A stretch of 64,000 nucleotides of DNA, taken from assembly GCA_012970285.1 (NCBI GenBank), contig JIBW01000001.1:25615-89614 (forward strand). Reading direction: 5' to 3'. Positions 17,557 to 25,665 of this stretch are shown one piece after another (the stretch's first letter is position 1; each line of letters begins with the position of its first letter). The notes under the pieces were generated by a model. It was not told the DNA's origin. It ran no database searches and was given only the letters and a program-made list of their open reading frames with translations. Made by a program: the position numbers and the translations under genes. The DNA is from Bacillaceae bacterium JMAK1. Lineage in GTDB: Bacteria > Bacillota > Bacilli > Bacillales > Marinococcaceae.

Positions 17557-17788
17557 CGTGTTATTTTTCGCAGGAATGAAAGAAAAAATTGGACAAGCAC
17601 AAGTAAACGCTGACATTGCTGGTAAAACGGTACGAGAAATCAAACTGTGGGTTGAACAAACCTATACACTTCCTAAAGGTAGCTTAGAACGAACGATGAT
17701 CGCCGTTAACGAAGAATTTGTCGAAGACAGTGACTATGTGAAAAGCGGAGACACAATCGCATTTATTCCTCCAGTGAGTGGCGGGTGA
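17549..17788 (+). CDS. moaD: Molybdopterin synthase sulfur-carrier subunit
   Basis: A 79-residue ubiquitin-like sulfur carrier ending in PPVSGG. The C-terminal Gly-Gly is adenylylated by MoeB and converted to a thiocarboxylate, which MoaE uses. The start overlaps moaE by 8 bp and is preceded by AAGGAGGAG. It closes the Moco operon. No strong terminator follows immediately; a 10-bp hairpin at 17887-17917 is the best candidate. Confidence 0.95.
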   Translation: MVDVLFFAGMKEKIGQAQVNADIAGKTVREIKLWVEQTYTLPKGSLERTMIAVNEEFVEDSDYVKSGDTIAFIPPVSGG

Positions 17789-17886
17789 TAAGCGAGTCAT
17801 AGTAGTTAATTTTATGCATAATGGTTGAGTTTCGAACACGGGCGTTTACTGTTAGAACTTTGCACTATAGACATCTTTCTAGAAAT

Positions 17887-17917
17887 TCTGCGCTCAGATG
17901 AGTTGTTTGAGCGCAGA
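17887..17917. terminator. Hairpin between moaD and the FNT channel gene
   Basis: TCTGCGCTCA and TGAGCGCAGA are perfect complements around an 11-nt loop. No good T-run follows on either strand, so termination is possible but weakly supported. Confidence 0.45.
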
Positions 17918-17945
17918 GATTGATGTATACGTCGTGTTTACATGA

Positions 17946-18758
17946 TCAAGCACTTTTTTGATCCTGATTTAGCTCTTCTTTATCTTCATTCTTGTTAACG
18001 CTAATTACAAAATACGTGGAAGCGACAAATAGAGCTCCACCTATTATGTTGCCGATCGTTACGGGGATGAGATTATGAATGAGTCCACCGAAAGTAATCG
18101 TGTCTGGACCACCGTGTAACAAGGCAATTCCTAATATCGACATATTTGCAACGCTATGTTCAAGACCAGCGGCGATAAACGCCATGATTAACACGAAGAT
18201 TAAGAATAATTTTGCGATGTCACCTTCTGCTCTTAGTGAAGACCAAATTGCAAGACATACAATCCAGTTACAGAGGATCCCTCTGAAGAAGAGTTCCATC
18301 ATCGGTGCATTCATCTTTTCAGAAGCTAGTGTAAACATGTAGTGACTACCATCGGCTCCTTGAAAAATGCCCGTTAACAAAATGAGAAAAGACAACAAAA
18401 GGGCACCGATTAGATTGCCAAAGTAACTCCACCCCCAAATTGCTAAGGTCTGAGACCAACTCGTTATTTTTGAAAGAGAACTCACGGTAAAGATTAAATT
18501 ATTACCAGTAAAAAGCTCTGATCCTGCCCATAAAACGAGTGCAAGAGCAATACCAAACGTCGCCCCTGTCAATACATCTAAAAATGGAGAACCTGAAATA
18601 TGTAGTGGTTGTCCAACAGAAAATAAAACAATTGTCCCGACGCCAACATAAGCACCTGCGAGGATTGACGCGAATAAATAACGAAGTGGTGAAGAGGAGA
18701 ATAAGCCATACTTGTTTTTGGCTTGTTCGTTTAACGTAGTGAGCGTGTCTTTATACAT
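17946..18758 (-). CDS. Formate/nitrite transporter (FNT) family channel
   Basis: A 270-residue membrane protein of the FocA/NirC family, pentameric channels for formate, nitrite or related small anions. Six membrane segments can be drawn. Family motifs are FTGNNL, FRGILCNWIVCLA and GLEHSVANM, which contains the conserved central His of the pore. AAAGGAGGAATTGC precedes ATG 18758 on the complement. It is divergent from the formate dehydrogenase gene, like yrhG beside yrhE in B. subtilis. That context favours formate as the substrate and import as its job. Confidence 0.94.
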   Translation of the reverse strand: MYKDTLTTLNEQAKNKYGLFSSSPLRYLFASILAGAYVGVGTIVLFSVGQPLHISGSPFLDVLTGATFGIALALVLWAGSELFTGNNLIFTVSSLSKITSWSQTLAIWGWSYFGNLIGALLLSFLILLTGIFQGADGSHYMFTLASEKMNAPMMELFFRGILCNWIVCLAIWSSLRAEGDIAKLFLIFVLIMAFIAAGLEHSVANMSILGIALLHGGPDTITFGGLIHNLIPVTIGNIIGGALFVASTYFVISVNKNEDKEELNQDQKSA

Positions 18759-18905
18759 GCAATTCCTCCTTTTACGAATAGTGATTGATACCCAAAATCC
18801 ATCAACTTAAAACGGTTTCAATGATTAGTGTTTAATGATTTAAAATTAAGGGAAAATATAGTAAATTCGATTCATGGATGAAAACAATACTGAGGAGGAG
18901 ATCGG

Positions 18906-21854
18906 GTGACGCAAACGATGACAGTGACGATTAACGGCAAAAGGGAAATGTTCAAAAACAACGAATCTGTGCTCGAGAGATTACAAAAAATGGACATGCA
19001 AGTGCCAAGTCTGTGCTATCATCCCAGCCTTGGAGCCATTGAAACATGTGATAGTTGTATTGTGAAAGTGAATGGAGAGTTCGTTCGATCGTGTTCTACG
19101 AAAATTAAAGACGGTGACGTTGTTGACTCATTAGGTGCAGATGTCCATGAAGCGCAGCTAATCGCGATGGATCGAATGCTAGGAAACCATGAATTGTATT
19201 GCACGGTTTGTGATTATAACAACGGAAACTGTGAAATACATAACGCTGTCAAAGAGATGAAGATTAGCCATCAAGAAACTCCACATTCAACGAAAGAATC
19301 TACAGTTAATCGCAACGCGTTCTATCGTTATGACCCCGATCAGTGTATTCTATGTGGTCGTTGTGTCGAGGCGTGCCAAGACGTACAAGTGACTGAGACG
19401 CTATCAATTGACTGGAATTTAAAGCGTCCACGGGTAATTTGGGACAAGGATACGACGATTGATGATTCTTCTTGTGTTAGTTGTGGTCATTGTTCGACGG
19501 TTTGTCCGTGTAATGCGATGCTTGAAGTAGGTATGGAAGGCGAAGCCGGATTTCTGACAGGAATCAAAGAAGAAACGTTTAGACCGATGGTCAACATCAC
19601 AAAGAGTGTAGAAACAGGGTACGAGTCGCTCATGACAATCTCTGATGTTGAAGCTTCAATGCGTGAAGAACGAATTAAGAAAACGAAAACCGTCTGTACG
19701 TATTGCGGTGTTGGTTGTGCGTTTGATGTTTGGACGAAGGACCGTAAGATTCTCAAAATCCAACCGCAAGCTGAAGCACCAGCGAATGGGATCTCAACGT
19801 GTGTAAAAGGAAAGTTCGGTTGGGATTATGTGAATAGTGAAGAGCGTTTAACGAAGCCTTTAATTCGCGAAGGCGAATCGTTCCGTGAAGCTGAGTGGCA
19901 AGAAGCGCTGGATTTAATTGAGAGCAAATTCAAAAAAACATTGAATGAAAAAGGTTCTGATGCTCTCGCATTTATTTCATCTTCCAAATGTACGAACGAA
20001 GAATCGTATTTAATGCAAAAACTTGCTCGAGGGGTCATCGGGACGAATAACATCGACAACTGCTCAAGATACTGTCAATCCCCAGCAACGATGGGACTTT
20101 GGCGTACGGTCGGTTATGGTGGCGATTCAGGTGGTATCGAAGATATTGCTAAAGCGGAATTGATTATATCGATCGGTTCAAATACCGTCGAATCACATCC
20201 AGTTTTATCTACGAGAGTGAAGCGTGCTCAAAAGCTAAACGGACAGAAAGTAATCGTCGCTGATCTTAGAAAGCATGACTTAGCGGAACGTTCAGATTTA
20301 TTTGTGAAGCCATCTCCAGGTAGTGATCTTGTTTGGTTGTCTGCGGTTACGAAGTATATCGTGGACCAAGGTTGGCATGATGTTGCGTTTTTAGAAAAGC
20401 ATGTGTCTGACGTTGAAGAGTACTTGAGTAGCTTGGCACCATATACACTCGATTACGCGGCAGAGGTGACGCATTTAACGAAAGATGAACTGATTACGAT
20501 TGCGACGATGATTCATGAAGCAAAGACGACAGCAGTACTTTGGGCGATGGGTGTGACGCAACACGGAGGTGGAAGTGATACGAGTACAGCGATTTCTAAT
20601 TTGCTACTCGTCACCGGTAACTATATGAAACCTGGAGCGGGATCTTACCCACTACGAGGTCACAATAACGTCCAAGGTGCAAGTGATTTTGGCAGCATGC
20701 CCGATCGTCTACCAGGTTATCAATATGTGACCGATGACGATGTTCGTTCTCGTTTCGAAGCGAGCTGGGGCGTATCCTTATCAAGCGTACCAGGATTAAA
20801 CAATCATGAGATGGTTGACTCCATTCACGAAGGCGAATTAGATGTATTGTATTTAAAAGGTGAAGATATGGGGATCGTGGATGCCAACATAAATTACGTA
20901 CAATCAGCATTTGAAAAGCTATCTTTCTTCGTCGTCCAAGACATTTTCTTCACGAAAACGTGTCAATATGCAGACGTCGTTTTACCAGCTAGTCCAAGCT
21001 TAGAAAAAGAAGGGACGTTTGTTAATACAGAAAGACGTTTCCAACGATTATACCAAGCACTTGAGCCGCTTGGTGACTCGAAACCAGATTGGCAAATCAT
21101 TAAGGAAATTGCCAATCGAATGGGAGCGGGTTGGTCGTATAGCCACCCGAGTGAGATTATGGCAGAAGCAGCTTCCTTAACGCCATTATTCGCGGGTGTA
21201 TCGTACGATCGCTTAGAAGGGTACGATAGTTTGCAATGGCCAGTTAAAGAAGATGGAACGGACACCCCACTTTTATTTACCGATGGTTTTGCTTTACCTG
21301 GTGGGAAGGCGAGATTATGGCCGGTAGAATGGACTAAGCCGCTAGAATTTGAAGAAGAGTATGATTTACATGTGAACAACGGTCGCTTACTTGAGCATTT
21401 CCATGAAGGCAATATGACGTACCAGACTGAAGGGATTAAGAAGAAGACCCCGAACGTCTTTTTGGAAGTGTCCCATGAATTGGCGAATGAGCGAGAACTT
21501 GAAGATGGTACGACAGTAAGACTTACTTCTCCTTATGGGTCGGTTAAAGTCGATTGCATCGTCACCGATCGTGTTGTCGGTAAACAAGTATATTTACCGA
21601 TGAATACGAGTGGCGAAGGAGCCATCAATTATTTAACCAGTTCACATTCTGATAAAGACACAGATACACCTGCATACAAAGAAATTTCTGCGAAGATGGA
21701 AGTCTTAAAGCAAAAGAACCAATCACCATTACCGAAAACGAATCATCGATATGGCAATCCTCAACCACAAATTGGCGTTAAAGTCGAAGATAAGTGGGCG
21801 AGATCTGATTATACGTTCCCAGGAGACCTTGTTAAACGTAGGAGGGGGATGTAA
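18906..21854 (+). CDS. Formate dehydrogenase large subunit, multi-FeS bis-MGD type (YrhE/YjgC-like)
   Basis: A 982-residue formate oxidase subunit. Domains in order: 2Fe-2S ferredoxin-like (Cys37, 48, 51, 63), NuoG-type His-Cys segment (about 95-112), two 4Fe-4S ferredoxin motifs (from Cys147 and from Cys190), the Mo-enzyme 4Fe-4S site (Cys264, 267, 271, 299), the bis-MGD catalytic domain, and a C-terminal molydopterin-dinucleotide-binding domain. The metal ligand is Cys390, not selenocysteine, and the next residue is Gln391, where E. coli FdhF has the proton-shuttling His. GTG 18906 follows AGGAGG at 7 bp. The stop overlaps the DUF1641 start (TAATG). The B. subtilis homologues form complexes with DUF1641 proteins (ForC/ForE type), so quinone-linked formate oxidation is the likely role. 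Confidence 0.95.
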   Translation: MTQTMTVTINGKREMFKNNESVLERLQKMDMQVPSLCYHPSLGAIETCDSCIVKVNGEFVRSCSTKIKDGDVVDSLGADVHEAQLIAMDRMLGNHELYCTVCDYNNGNCEIHNAVKEMKISHQETPHSTKESTVNRNAFYRYDPDQCILCGRCVEACQDVQVTETLSIDWNLKRPRVIWDKDTTIDDSSCVSCGHCSTVCPCNAMLEVGMEGEAGFLTGIKEETFRPMVNITKSVETGYESLMTISDVEASMREERIKKTKTVCTYCGVGCAFDVWTKDRKILKIQPQAEAPANGISTCVKGKFGWDYVNSEERLTKPLIREGESFREAEWQEALDLIESKFKKTLNEKGSDALAFISSSKCTNEESYLMQKLARGVIGTNNIDNCSRYCQSPATMGLWRTVGYGGDSGGIEDIAKAELIISIGSNTVESHPVLSTRVKRAQKLNGQKVIVADLRKHDLAERSDLFVKPSPGSDLVWLSAVTKYIVDQGWHDVAFLEKHVSDVEEYLSSLAPYTLDYAAEVTHLTKDELITIATMIHEAKTTAVLWAMGVTQHGGGSDTSTAISNLLLVTGNYMKPGAGSYPLRGHNNVQGASDFGSMPDRLPGYQYVTDDDVRSRFEASWGVSLSSVPGLNNHEMVDSIHEGELDVLYLKGEDMGIVDANINYVQSAFEKLSFFVVQDIFFTKTCQYADVVLPASPSLEKEGTFVNTERRFQRLYQALEPLGDSKPDWQIIKEIANRMGAGWSYSHPSEIMAEAASLTPLFAGVSYDRLEGYDSLQWPVKEDGTDTPLLFTDGFALPGGKARLWPVEWTKPLEFEEEYDLHVNNGRLLEHFHEGNMTYQTEGIKKKTPNVFLEVSHELANERELEDGTTVRLTSPYGSVKVDCIVTDRVVGKQVYLPMNTSGEGAINYLTSSHSDKDTDTPAYKEISAKMEVLKQKNQSPLPKTNHRYGNPQPQIGVKVEDKWARSDYTFPGDLVKRRRGM

Positions 21855-22507
21855 TGGCCAAAGCAACGACGATCATTCATAAAATGGAAAAAGATCCAAA
21901 GGAGCTTCATGAACAACAAGTAAAGGAGATCGAGTCGCTACTTGTTGAACATAAAGATTCGATTGAAGATGTACTCACGATTATTCATCAACTTCGGGAT
22001 CGTGAAGTATTAAATTTAGCTCACGGTGCCCTTGGTCAAAGTGAGCATGTCGTACATCGAATTGTAACGGCTATGGATACGAAAGAAACGACGCAGTCTA
22101 TTAAAAACGCACTGCTTATATTCGAGTTATTAGGCACGGTTAATATGAATGAATTAGAACCAATCGTATTGAAGTTAAACCACGGAATTAAGATGGCGGC
22201 GGAGTATGATCATAGCGATCAAAACGCTGGTACCTTAGGGCTTATTCGTTCCTTGAATGACAAAGAAGTGATTGAAGGGATGAATGTACTCATGAAGTTC
22301 GTGAAAGGCTTTGGTGTTGATGAAGCCCAAGAAGAGAAGATCGAACCTCAATTGGAACGATTTGAGCATCCGGAAAAGGAAATGGGAACTCAAAAACGAG
22401 AATCAACATCCAACACGAAGCCGACTCGGGTTTATGCTCCTAGATTGTTTGGATTTATAACTGGAGCACTCGTATTACTCGTTCCACTACTCATTAAGAA
22501 GAAGTAA
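21854..22507 (+). CDS. DUF1641 formate dehydrogenase partner subunit with C-terminal membrane anchor
   Basis: A 217-residue protein. Residues 1 to about 155 are the helical DUF1641 domain found beside formate dehydrogenases (YjgD/YrhD-like). A charged linker rich in Glu, Lys and Ser (about 160-195) follows. The last 21 residues are a hydrophobic segment (LFGFITGALVLLVPLLI) ending in three Lys, which reads as a tail anchor with a cytosolic N-terminus. ATG 21854 shares one base with the stop of the large subunit and uses the GGAGGGGG inside its last codons, so the two are translationally coupled. The anchor would place the formate dehydrogenase on the membrane. I recall the B. subtilis homologues as shorter, without being able to check. 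Confidence 0.88.
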   Translation: MAKATTIIHKMEKDPKELHEQQVKEIESLLVEHKDSIEDVLTIIHQLRDREVLNLAHGALGQSEHVVHRIVTAMDTKETTQSIKNALLIFELLGTVNMNELEPIVLKLNHGIKMAAEYDHSDQNAGTLGLIRSLNDKEVIEGMNVLMKFVKGFGVDEAQEEKIEPQLERFEHPEKEMGTQKRESTSNTKPTRVYAPRLFGFITGALVLLVPLLIKKK

Positions 22508-22518
22508 GGATGACACGT

Positions 22519-23322
22519 ATGGACGAAGAACGTGTGAAGTATGAGATTGTCCGCTATACTCACTCAAATGTTGAAACAGTTCAAGACCACATTGTCGTTG
22601 AACGACCTGTGACGATTAAAGTGAATGGTGAAGAACTGCTTACGATTGTAAGTTCACCTCAATACGTGAAAGATATGGTGATCGGTTATCTCGTATCAGA
22701 AGGAATTGTGAATCGAATGCAAGACATTGAATCAATTCGGTGGGATGCCAAAGACGGGTTTGTTCACGTGCGGTTGACGCGTGAGCTTCACCCACTGTCT
22801 CAACAGATGCAGACGAAACGTTATCTTACATCATGTTGTGGGATGAGTCGTCAAGCATTGATCTTTGCTAGTGACGCGAAAACAACTAAGGTCATGACGA
22901 GTCGAAATGTTGTCATCAGTCAAAGGCAATGTTTTCAATTGATGAACGAATTACAAGAACATTCGAGTGTTTTTAGAGAAACAGGTGGCGTTCATAATGC
23001 GGCGCTTGCTACAAAAGACGGAATCGTCGTAATGCGTGTAGATATTGGTAGACACAACGCGTTAGATAAAATCTATGGGCACTGTTTAAGAAATAAGATT
23101 TCATTGGAAGATAAAGTGCTCGTTTTTAGTGGAAGACTATCTTCTGAAATCGTGCTTAAAGCTGCAAAAATTGGCTGTGAAGTGATCTTATCGAAATCAG
23201 CCCCGACAGACAGGGCGATTCAAATTGCAAAAGAGCAGCAAATTACGATGGTTGGCTTTATAAGAAAGCAATCGATGAATGTGTACACGTGTTCTGAACG
23301 AATCTACGAAGACAAATCGTGA
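22519..23322 (+). CDS. fdhD: Formate dehydrogenase accessory sulfurtransferase
   Basis: FdhD transfers sulfur from a cysteine desulfurase to the bis-MGD cofactor, which formate dehydrogenase needs for activity. The 267-residue protein has MVIGYLVSEG, the sulfur-handling Cys pair at residues 106-107 (TSCCGMSR), and the C-terminal RVDIGRHNALDK and RLSSEIVLKAA motifs. The E. coli protein has a CxxC at this loop; here the two Cys are adjacent. The start ATG 22519 has AAGGA eight bases upstream. ATG 22510 overlaps that ribosome site and would add three residues. It is the last gene of the formate dehydrogenase operon and is followed by a terminator. Confidence 0.95.
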   Translation: MDEERVKYEIVRYTHSNVETVQDHIVVERPVTIKVNGEELLTIVSSPQYVKDMVIGYLVSEGIVNRMQDIESIRWDAKDGFVHVRLTRELHPLSQQMQTKRYLTSCCGMSRQALIFASDAKTTKVMTSRNVVISQRQCFQLMNELQEHSSVFRETGGVHNAALATKDGIVVMRVDIGRHNALDKIYGHCLRNKISLEDKVLVFSGRLSSEIVLKAAKIGCEVILSKSAPTDRAIQIAKEQQITMVGFIRKQSMNVYTCSERIYEDKS

Positions 23323-23350
23323 GCAACTCCATAAAGGAGTTGCTTTTTTT
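23323..23350 (+). terminator. Intrinsic terminator after fdhD
   Basis: GCAACTCC pairs with GGAGTTGC around ATAAA, followed by seven T residues. Confidence 0.93.
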
Positions 23351-23368
23351 GTGAGCTTTTTATAAGAT

Positions 23369-23397
23369 ATAACCATCGGTTAGTAACCAATGGTTAT
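23369..23397. promoter_or_regulatory. 29-bp near-perfect palindrome, likely TetR operator
   Basis: The stretch ATAACCATCGGTT-AGT-AACCAATGGTTAT reads the same on both strands except at one symmetric base pair and the central base. It lies 14 bp upstream of the TetR-type gene, the classic place for autoregulation. Each half is itself a small palindrome (AACCATCGGTT, AACCAATGGTT), which fits two dimers binding side by side. Confidence 0.8.
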
Positions 23398-23410
23398 GAG
23401 GTGACTTAGA

Positions 23411-23959
23411 ATGGATAAAGCTAAACAACGAATTATGAAAGCAGCAGAGCAACTTTTTGTACAAAAGGGGTTTAATCACGTGTCAGTACGAGAAGTTGCA
23501 AGCCGTGCGAAGTGCTCACATACGAGCATTTACGTCTACTTTAAGGATAAACATGCGCTATTAGAAGCAATTGCTGAAAAGCCGCTCGCTACGTTACATG
23601 CATCATTAGTTGAAGCAAATGATCTTTATGAATTAGCAGAACGTTTTGTGACATTCGGATTGATTCATCGCAACTTGTATCCATTGCTCATGACAACAGA
23701 AGCACAACGTGTAGATGAGGGGGTAAATCATGAGATAAATGAATGGCGCTTAACGTTATTTACTGAATTAAAAGAGAAAATTCTAGCGGAGAATGATCAA
23801 TCATGTTCAATGGACGTTGCCCGTATGGTTTTTTATCAACTACATGGAATGATTATGACGTACGTGACAAGTGAAGAGACGGTTGAGGAGTTGCTAGAGC
23901 GTCTGCGACCGTTGCTTAGACATAGCGTCAGACGATTATGTGAGGGGGAAGGTACATGA
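23411..23959 (+). CDS. TetR-family transcriptional regulator
   Basis: A 182-residue repressor with an N-terminal TetR helix-turn-helix: RIMKAAEQLFVQKGF, VSVREVASRAKCSHTSIYVYFKDKHALL. The C-terminal ligand-binding domain is helical and unassigned. ATG 23411 follows GAGGTGA. The 29-bp palindrome upstream is its probable operator. The stop overlaps the metallo-hydrolase start by 4 bp, so regulator and enzyme are made together, and the substrate of the hydrolase may be the inducer. This two-gene unit sits between the fdh operon and the oxidoreductase gene, with no sign of recent transfer in composition that I can judge by eye. Confidence 0.93.
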   Translation: MDKAKQRIMKAAEQLFVQKGFNHVSVREVASRAKCSHTSIYVYFKDKHALLEAIAEKPLATLHASLVEANDLYELAERFVTFGLIHRNLYPLLMTTEAQRVDEGVNHEINEWRLTLFTELKEKILAENDQSCSMDVARMVFYQLHGMIMTYVTSEETVEELLERLRPLLRHSVRRLCEGEGT

Positions 23960-24567
23960 AACAGATTCAAATTTCACCATCGGTCATGAAGTTAGAGTTT
24001 TTCATCGGAATTAAAGTAAGTGTTTGGATAGTTAAACATGATCAAGGAGTTCTTCTCATTGATTCAGGGCTTGGAATATTCTCGCGAGCGATCACGCAAC
24101 AAATTGGACTTATCGGAGAATTAACAGATATAGTACTTACCCACGGTCACCCAGATCATATTGGTGGGGTGAAGGCAATATCAAGAGAGGGTATAATACC
24201 CGTCATGGTCGATGAGAGGGAGTTGCCTTACATCTTTGGAGAAAAACCATATCCCAACAGAAAAAAAGCACAGAAGCCGATTGCAATTAAAGAGGTTAAA
24301 CCACTGGATGATGAAGGTTTGTTAGAAAAAGGTTTACGGGCATTCTATACACCGGGTCATTCTCCAGGCCACACGTGTTTTTATCATGAAGCGGAAGGAG
24401 TTCTCATTGCAGGGGATCTCTTTACTAGTAAAAAGGGAAAGCTTCAAGACCCAGTACCTGCATTTACAGCTGATATGGATCTTGCAAAGCGAAGTGGCAA
24501 AGATGTGCTTCAAGTCATTTCACCCGCTGTCGTTTCACCGTGTCACGGGAAAGACGTTTGGTTGTAA
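23956..24567 (+). CDS. Metallo-beta-lactamase-fold hydrolase
   Basis: A 203-residue MBL-fold enzyme. The metal motif HxHxDH is seen as His63-Gly-His65-Pro-Asp67-His68. A second His is in TPGHSPGH, the bridging Asp in IAGDLF, and the last His in SPCHGKD. The size and the PGHSPGH motif are typical of glyoxalase II-like and general hydrolases, not of true beta-lactamases; the substrate is unknown. It is coupled to the TetR gene (ATGA overlap) and converges on the oxidoreductase gene, whose stop codon directly abuts its own with no terminator between. Confidence 0.92.
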   Translation: MKQIQISPSVMKLEFFIGIKVSVWIVKHDQGVLLIDSGLGIFSRAITQQIGLIGELTDIVLTHGHPDHIGGVKAISREGIIPVMVDERELPYIFGEKPYPNRKKAQKPIAIKEVKPLDDEGLLEKGLRAFYTPGHSPGHTCFYHEAEGVLIAGDLFTSKKGKLQDPVPAFTADMDLAKRSGKDVLQVISPAVVSPCHGKDVWL

Positions 24568-25665
24568 TTAGTCGTGGACCGCAAGTTGATAACGGTTCAC
24601 ATCAAAATCAAGCTCATTTCCTTGTGCCATTTCTGACAGTACACTTCCTAAATACGGACCGACTGTTAACCCGCTTGCGCCTAATCCGTTCGCAAACAAA
24701 ATGTTGTCCGCTTGTGGAATATACCCGAAAGAAGGTAAAAAGTTGGCTGTAAACGGTCGGAAGCCAACACGAACTTCTTGTACAGCGAATGGTTTCATTG
24801 CTTCTCCATGTGAAAAAGCTTGGCTTAGAATGGACGAGACACCGTGGGCAGTCGGATAGGGGTGAAATTCGCTCGTATCTTCATGAGTGGAACCGATCAC
24901 AACCGTACCATCACTATTCGGTACGAAGTATTGCGTGCCAGGTGGCATGATGACCGGAGGTTGTTGCTTGAATGGTTCCGCTGCTTTGAGATGAACAATT
25001 TGAGCTTTTTGGTGGGTTACGAGTGGTTGTATACCAAGTGCATCAGCCCATTCATTGCCCCATGCGCCTGTCGTGACAATGAGCGTGTCATAGCCTAATT
25101 CCTCACCGTCTACGTAAAGCTTGTCAGAAAAGGTAGCTTCTTTGAACAAACAAGTGGCCCCGAGTTTTTTCGCAGCTGCGAGTGTTGCGTTTCGTAAAGC
25201 ACGACCGTCTACTTTAGCACCACCACTCACGTGAAGGGCGTATTCATAATTTGAGAGGTAAGGAAAATAGTTGTGAATCTCTTCTGCATTTGTGATGGGT
25301 GTTAGTTCCCCGATTTCAGGAGCGAGCTCTTTCTTTTTTAGAACGCGGTCGTACATTTTAGTGAGTGAACGTTCATCTTTATGAAGTGCAAGTGTTCCAA
25401 CTTGATCGTATCCAGTTGTGGATTCACCGAGTTCATGAAGTTCGTTAATAAAGGTCGGATAATAGCGAGCCCCATTTTGTACGAGATAATACCAATCTTT
25501 ATTGCGCCGTTGCGAAAGCCATGGTGACACAATGCCAGCAGCGGCATCGGTAGCTTGTCCCTCGTCGAAACGGTCAACGATCGTGACTTCATGTCCAGAT
25601 TTTGCAAGGTGATAAGCAGTACTTGCACCGAGGATCCCGGCGCCAATAACGACGTACTTACTCAT
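24568..25665 (-). CDS. FAD-dependent oxidoreductase, DAO family
   Basis: A 365-residue flavoenzyme of the D-amino-acid oxidase/glycine oxidase superfamily. The dinucleotide motif VIGAGILGASTAYHLAKSG is at the N-terminus, followed by the acidic VDRF strand end. The C-terminal VGFRPFTANFLPSFG and NGLGASGLTVGP are the conserved FAD-closing segments. The same superfamily includes the oxidase domain of MnmC, which converts cmnm5U to nm5U in tRNA. The start is ATG 25665 with GGAAGGTGA upstream; it overlaps the mnmM stop by 8 bp. Because mnmM acts on nm5s2U34, this coupling suggests a tRNA substrate. A free amino-acid substrate (glycine, sarcosine, proline) cannot be excluded. Confidence 0.9.
   Translation of the reverse strand: MSKYVVIGAGILGASTAYHLAKSGHEVTIVDRFDEGQATDAAAGIVSPWLSQRRNKDWYYLVQNGARYYPTFINELHELGESTTGYDQVGTLALHKDERSLTKMYDRVLKKKELAPEIGELTPITNAEEIHNYFPYLSNYEYALHVSGGAKVDGRALRNATLAAAKKLGATCLFKEATFSDKLYVDGEELGYDTLIVTTGAWGNEWADALGIQPLVTHQKAQIVHLKAAEPFKQQPPVIMPPGTQYFVPNSDGTVVIGSTHEDTSEFHPYPTAHGVSSILSQAFSHGEAMKPFAVQEVRVGFRPFTANFLPSFGYIPQADNILFANGLGASGLTVGPYLGSVLSEMAQGNELDFDVNRYQLAVHD

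Noticed and set aside
20073..20075. Selenocysteine in formate dehydrogenase
   Set aside because: The codon is TGT (Cys), and no in-frame TGA is present in the 982-codon gene, so it is a Cys enzyme.
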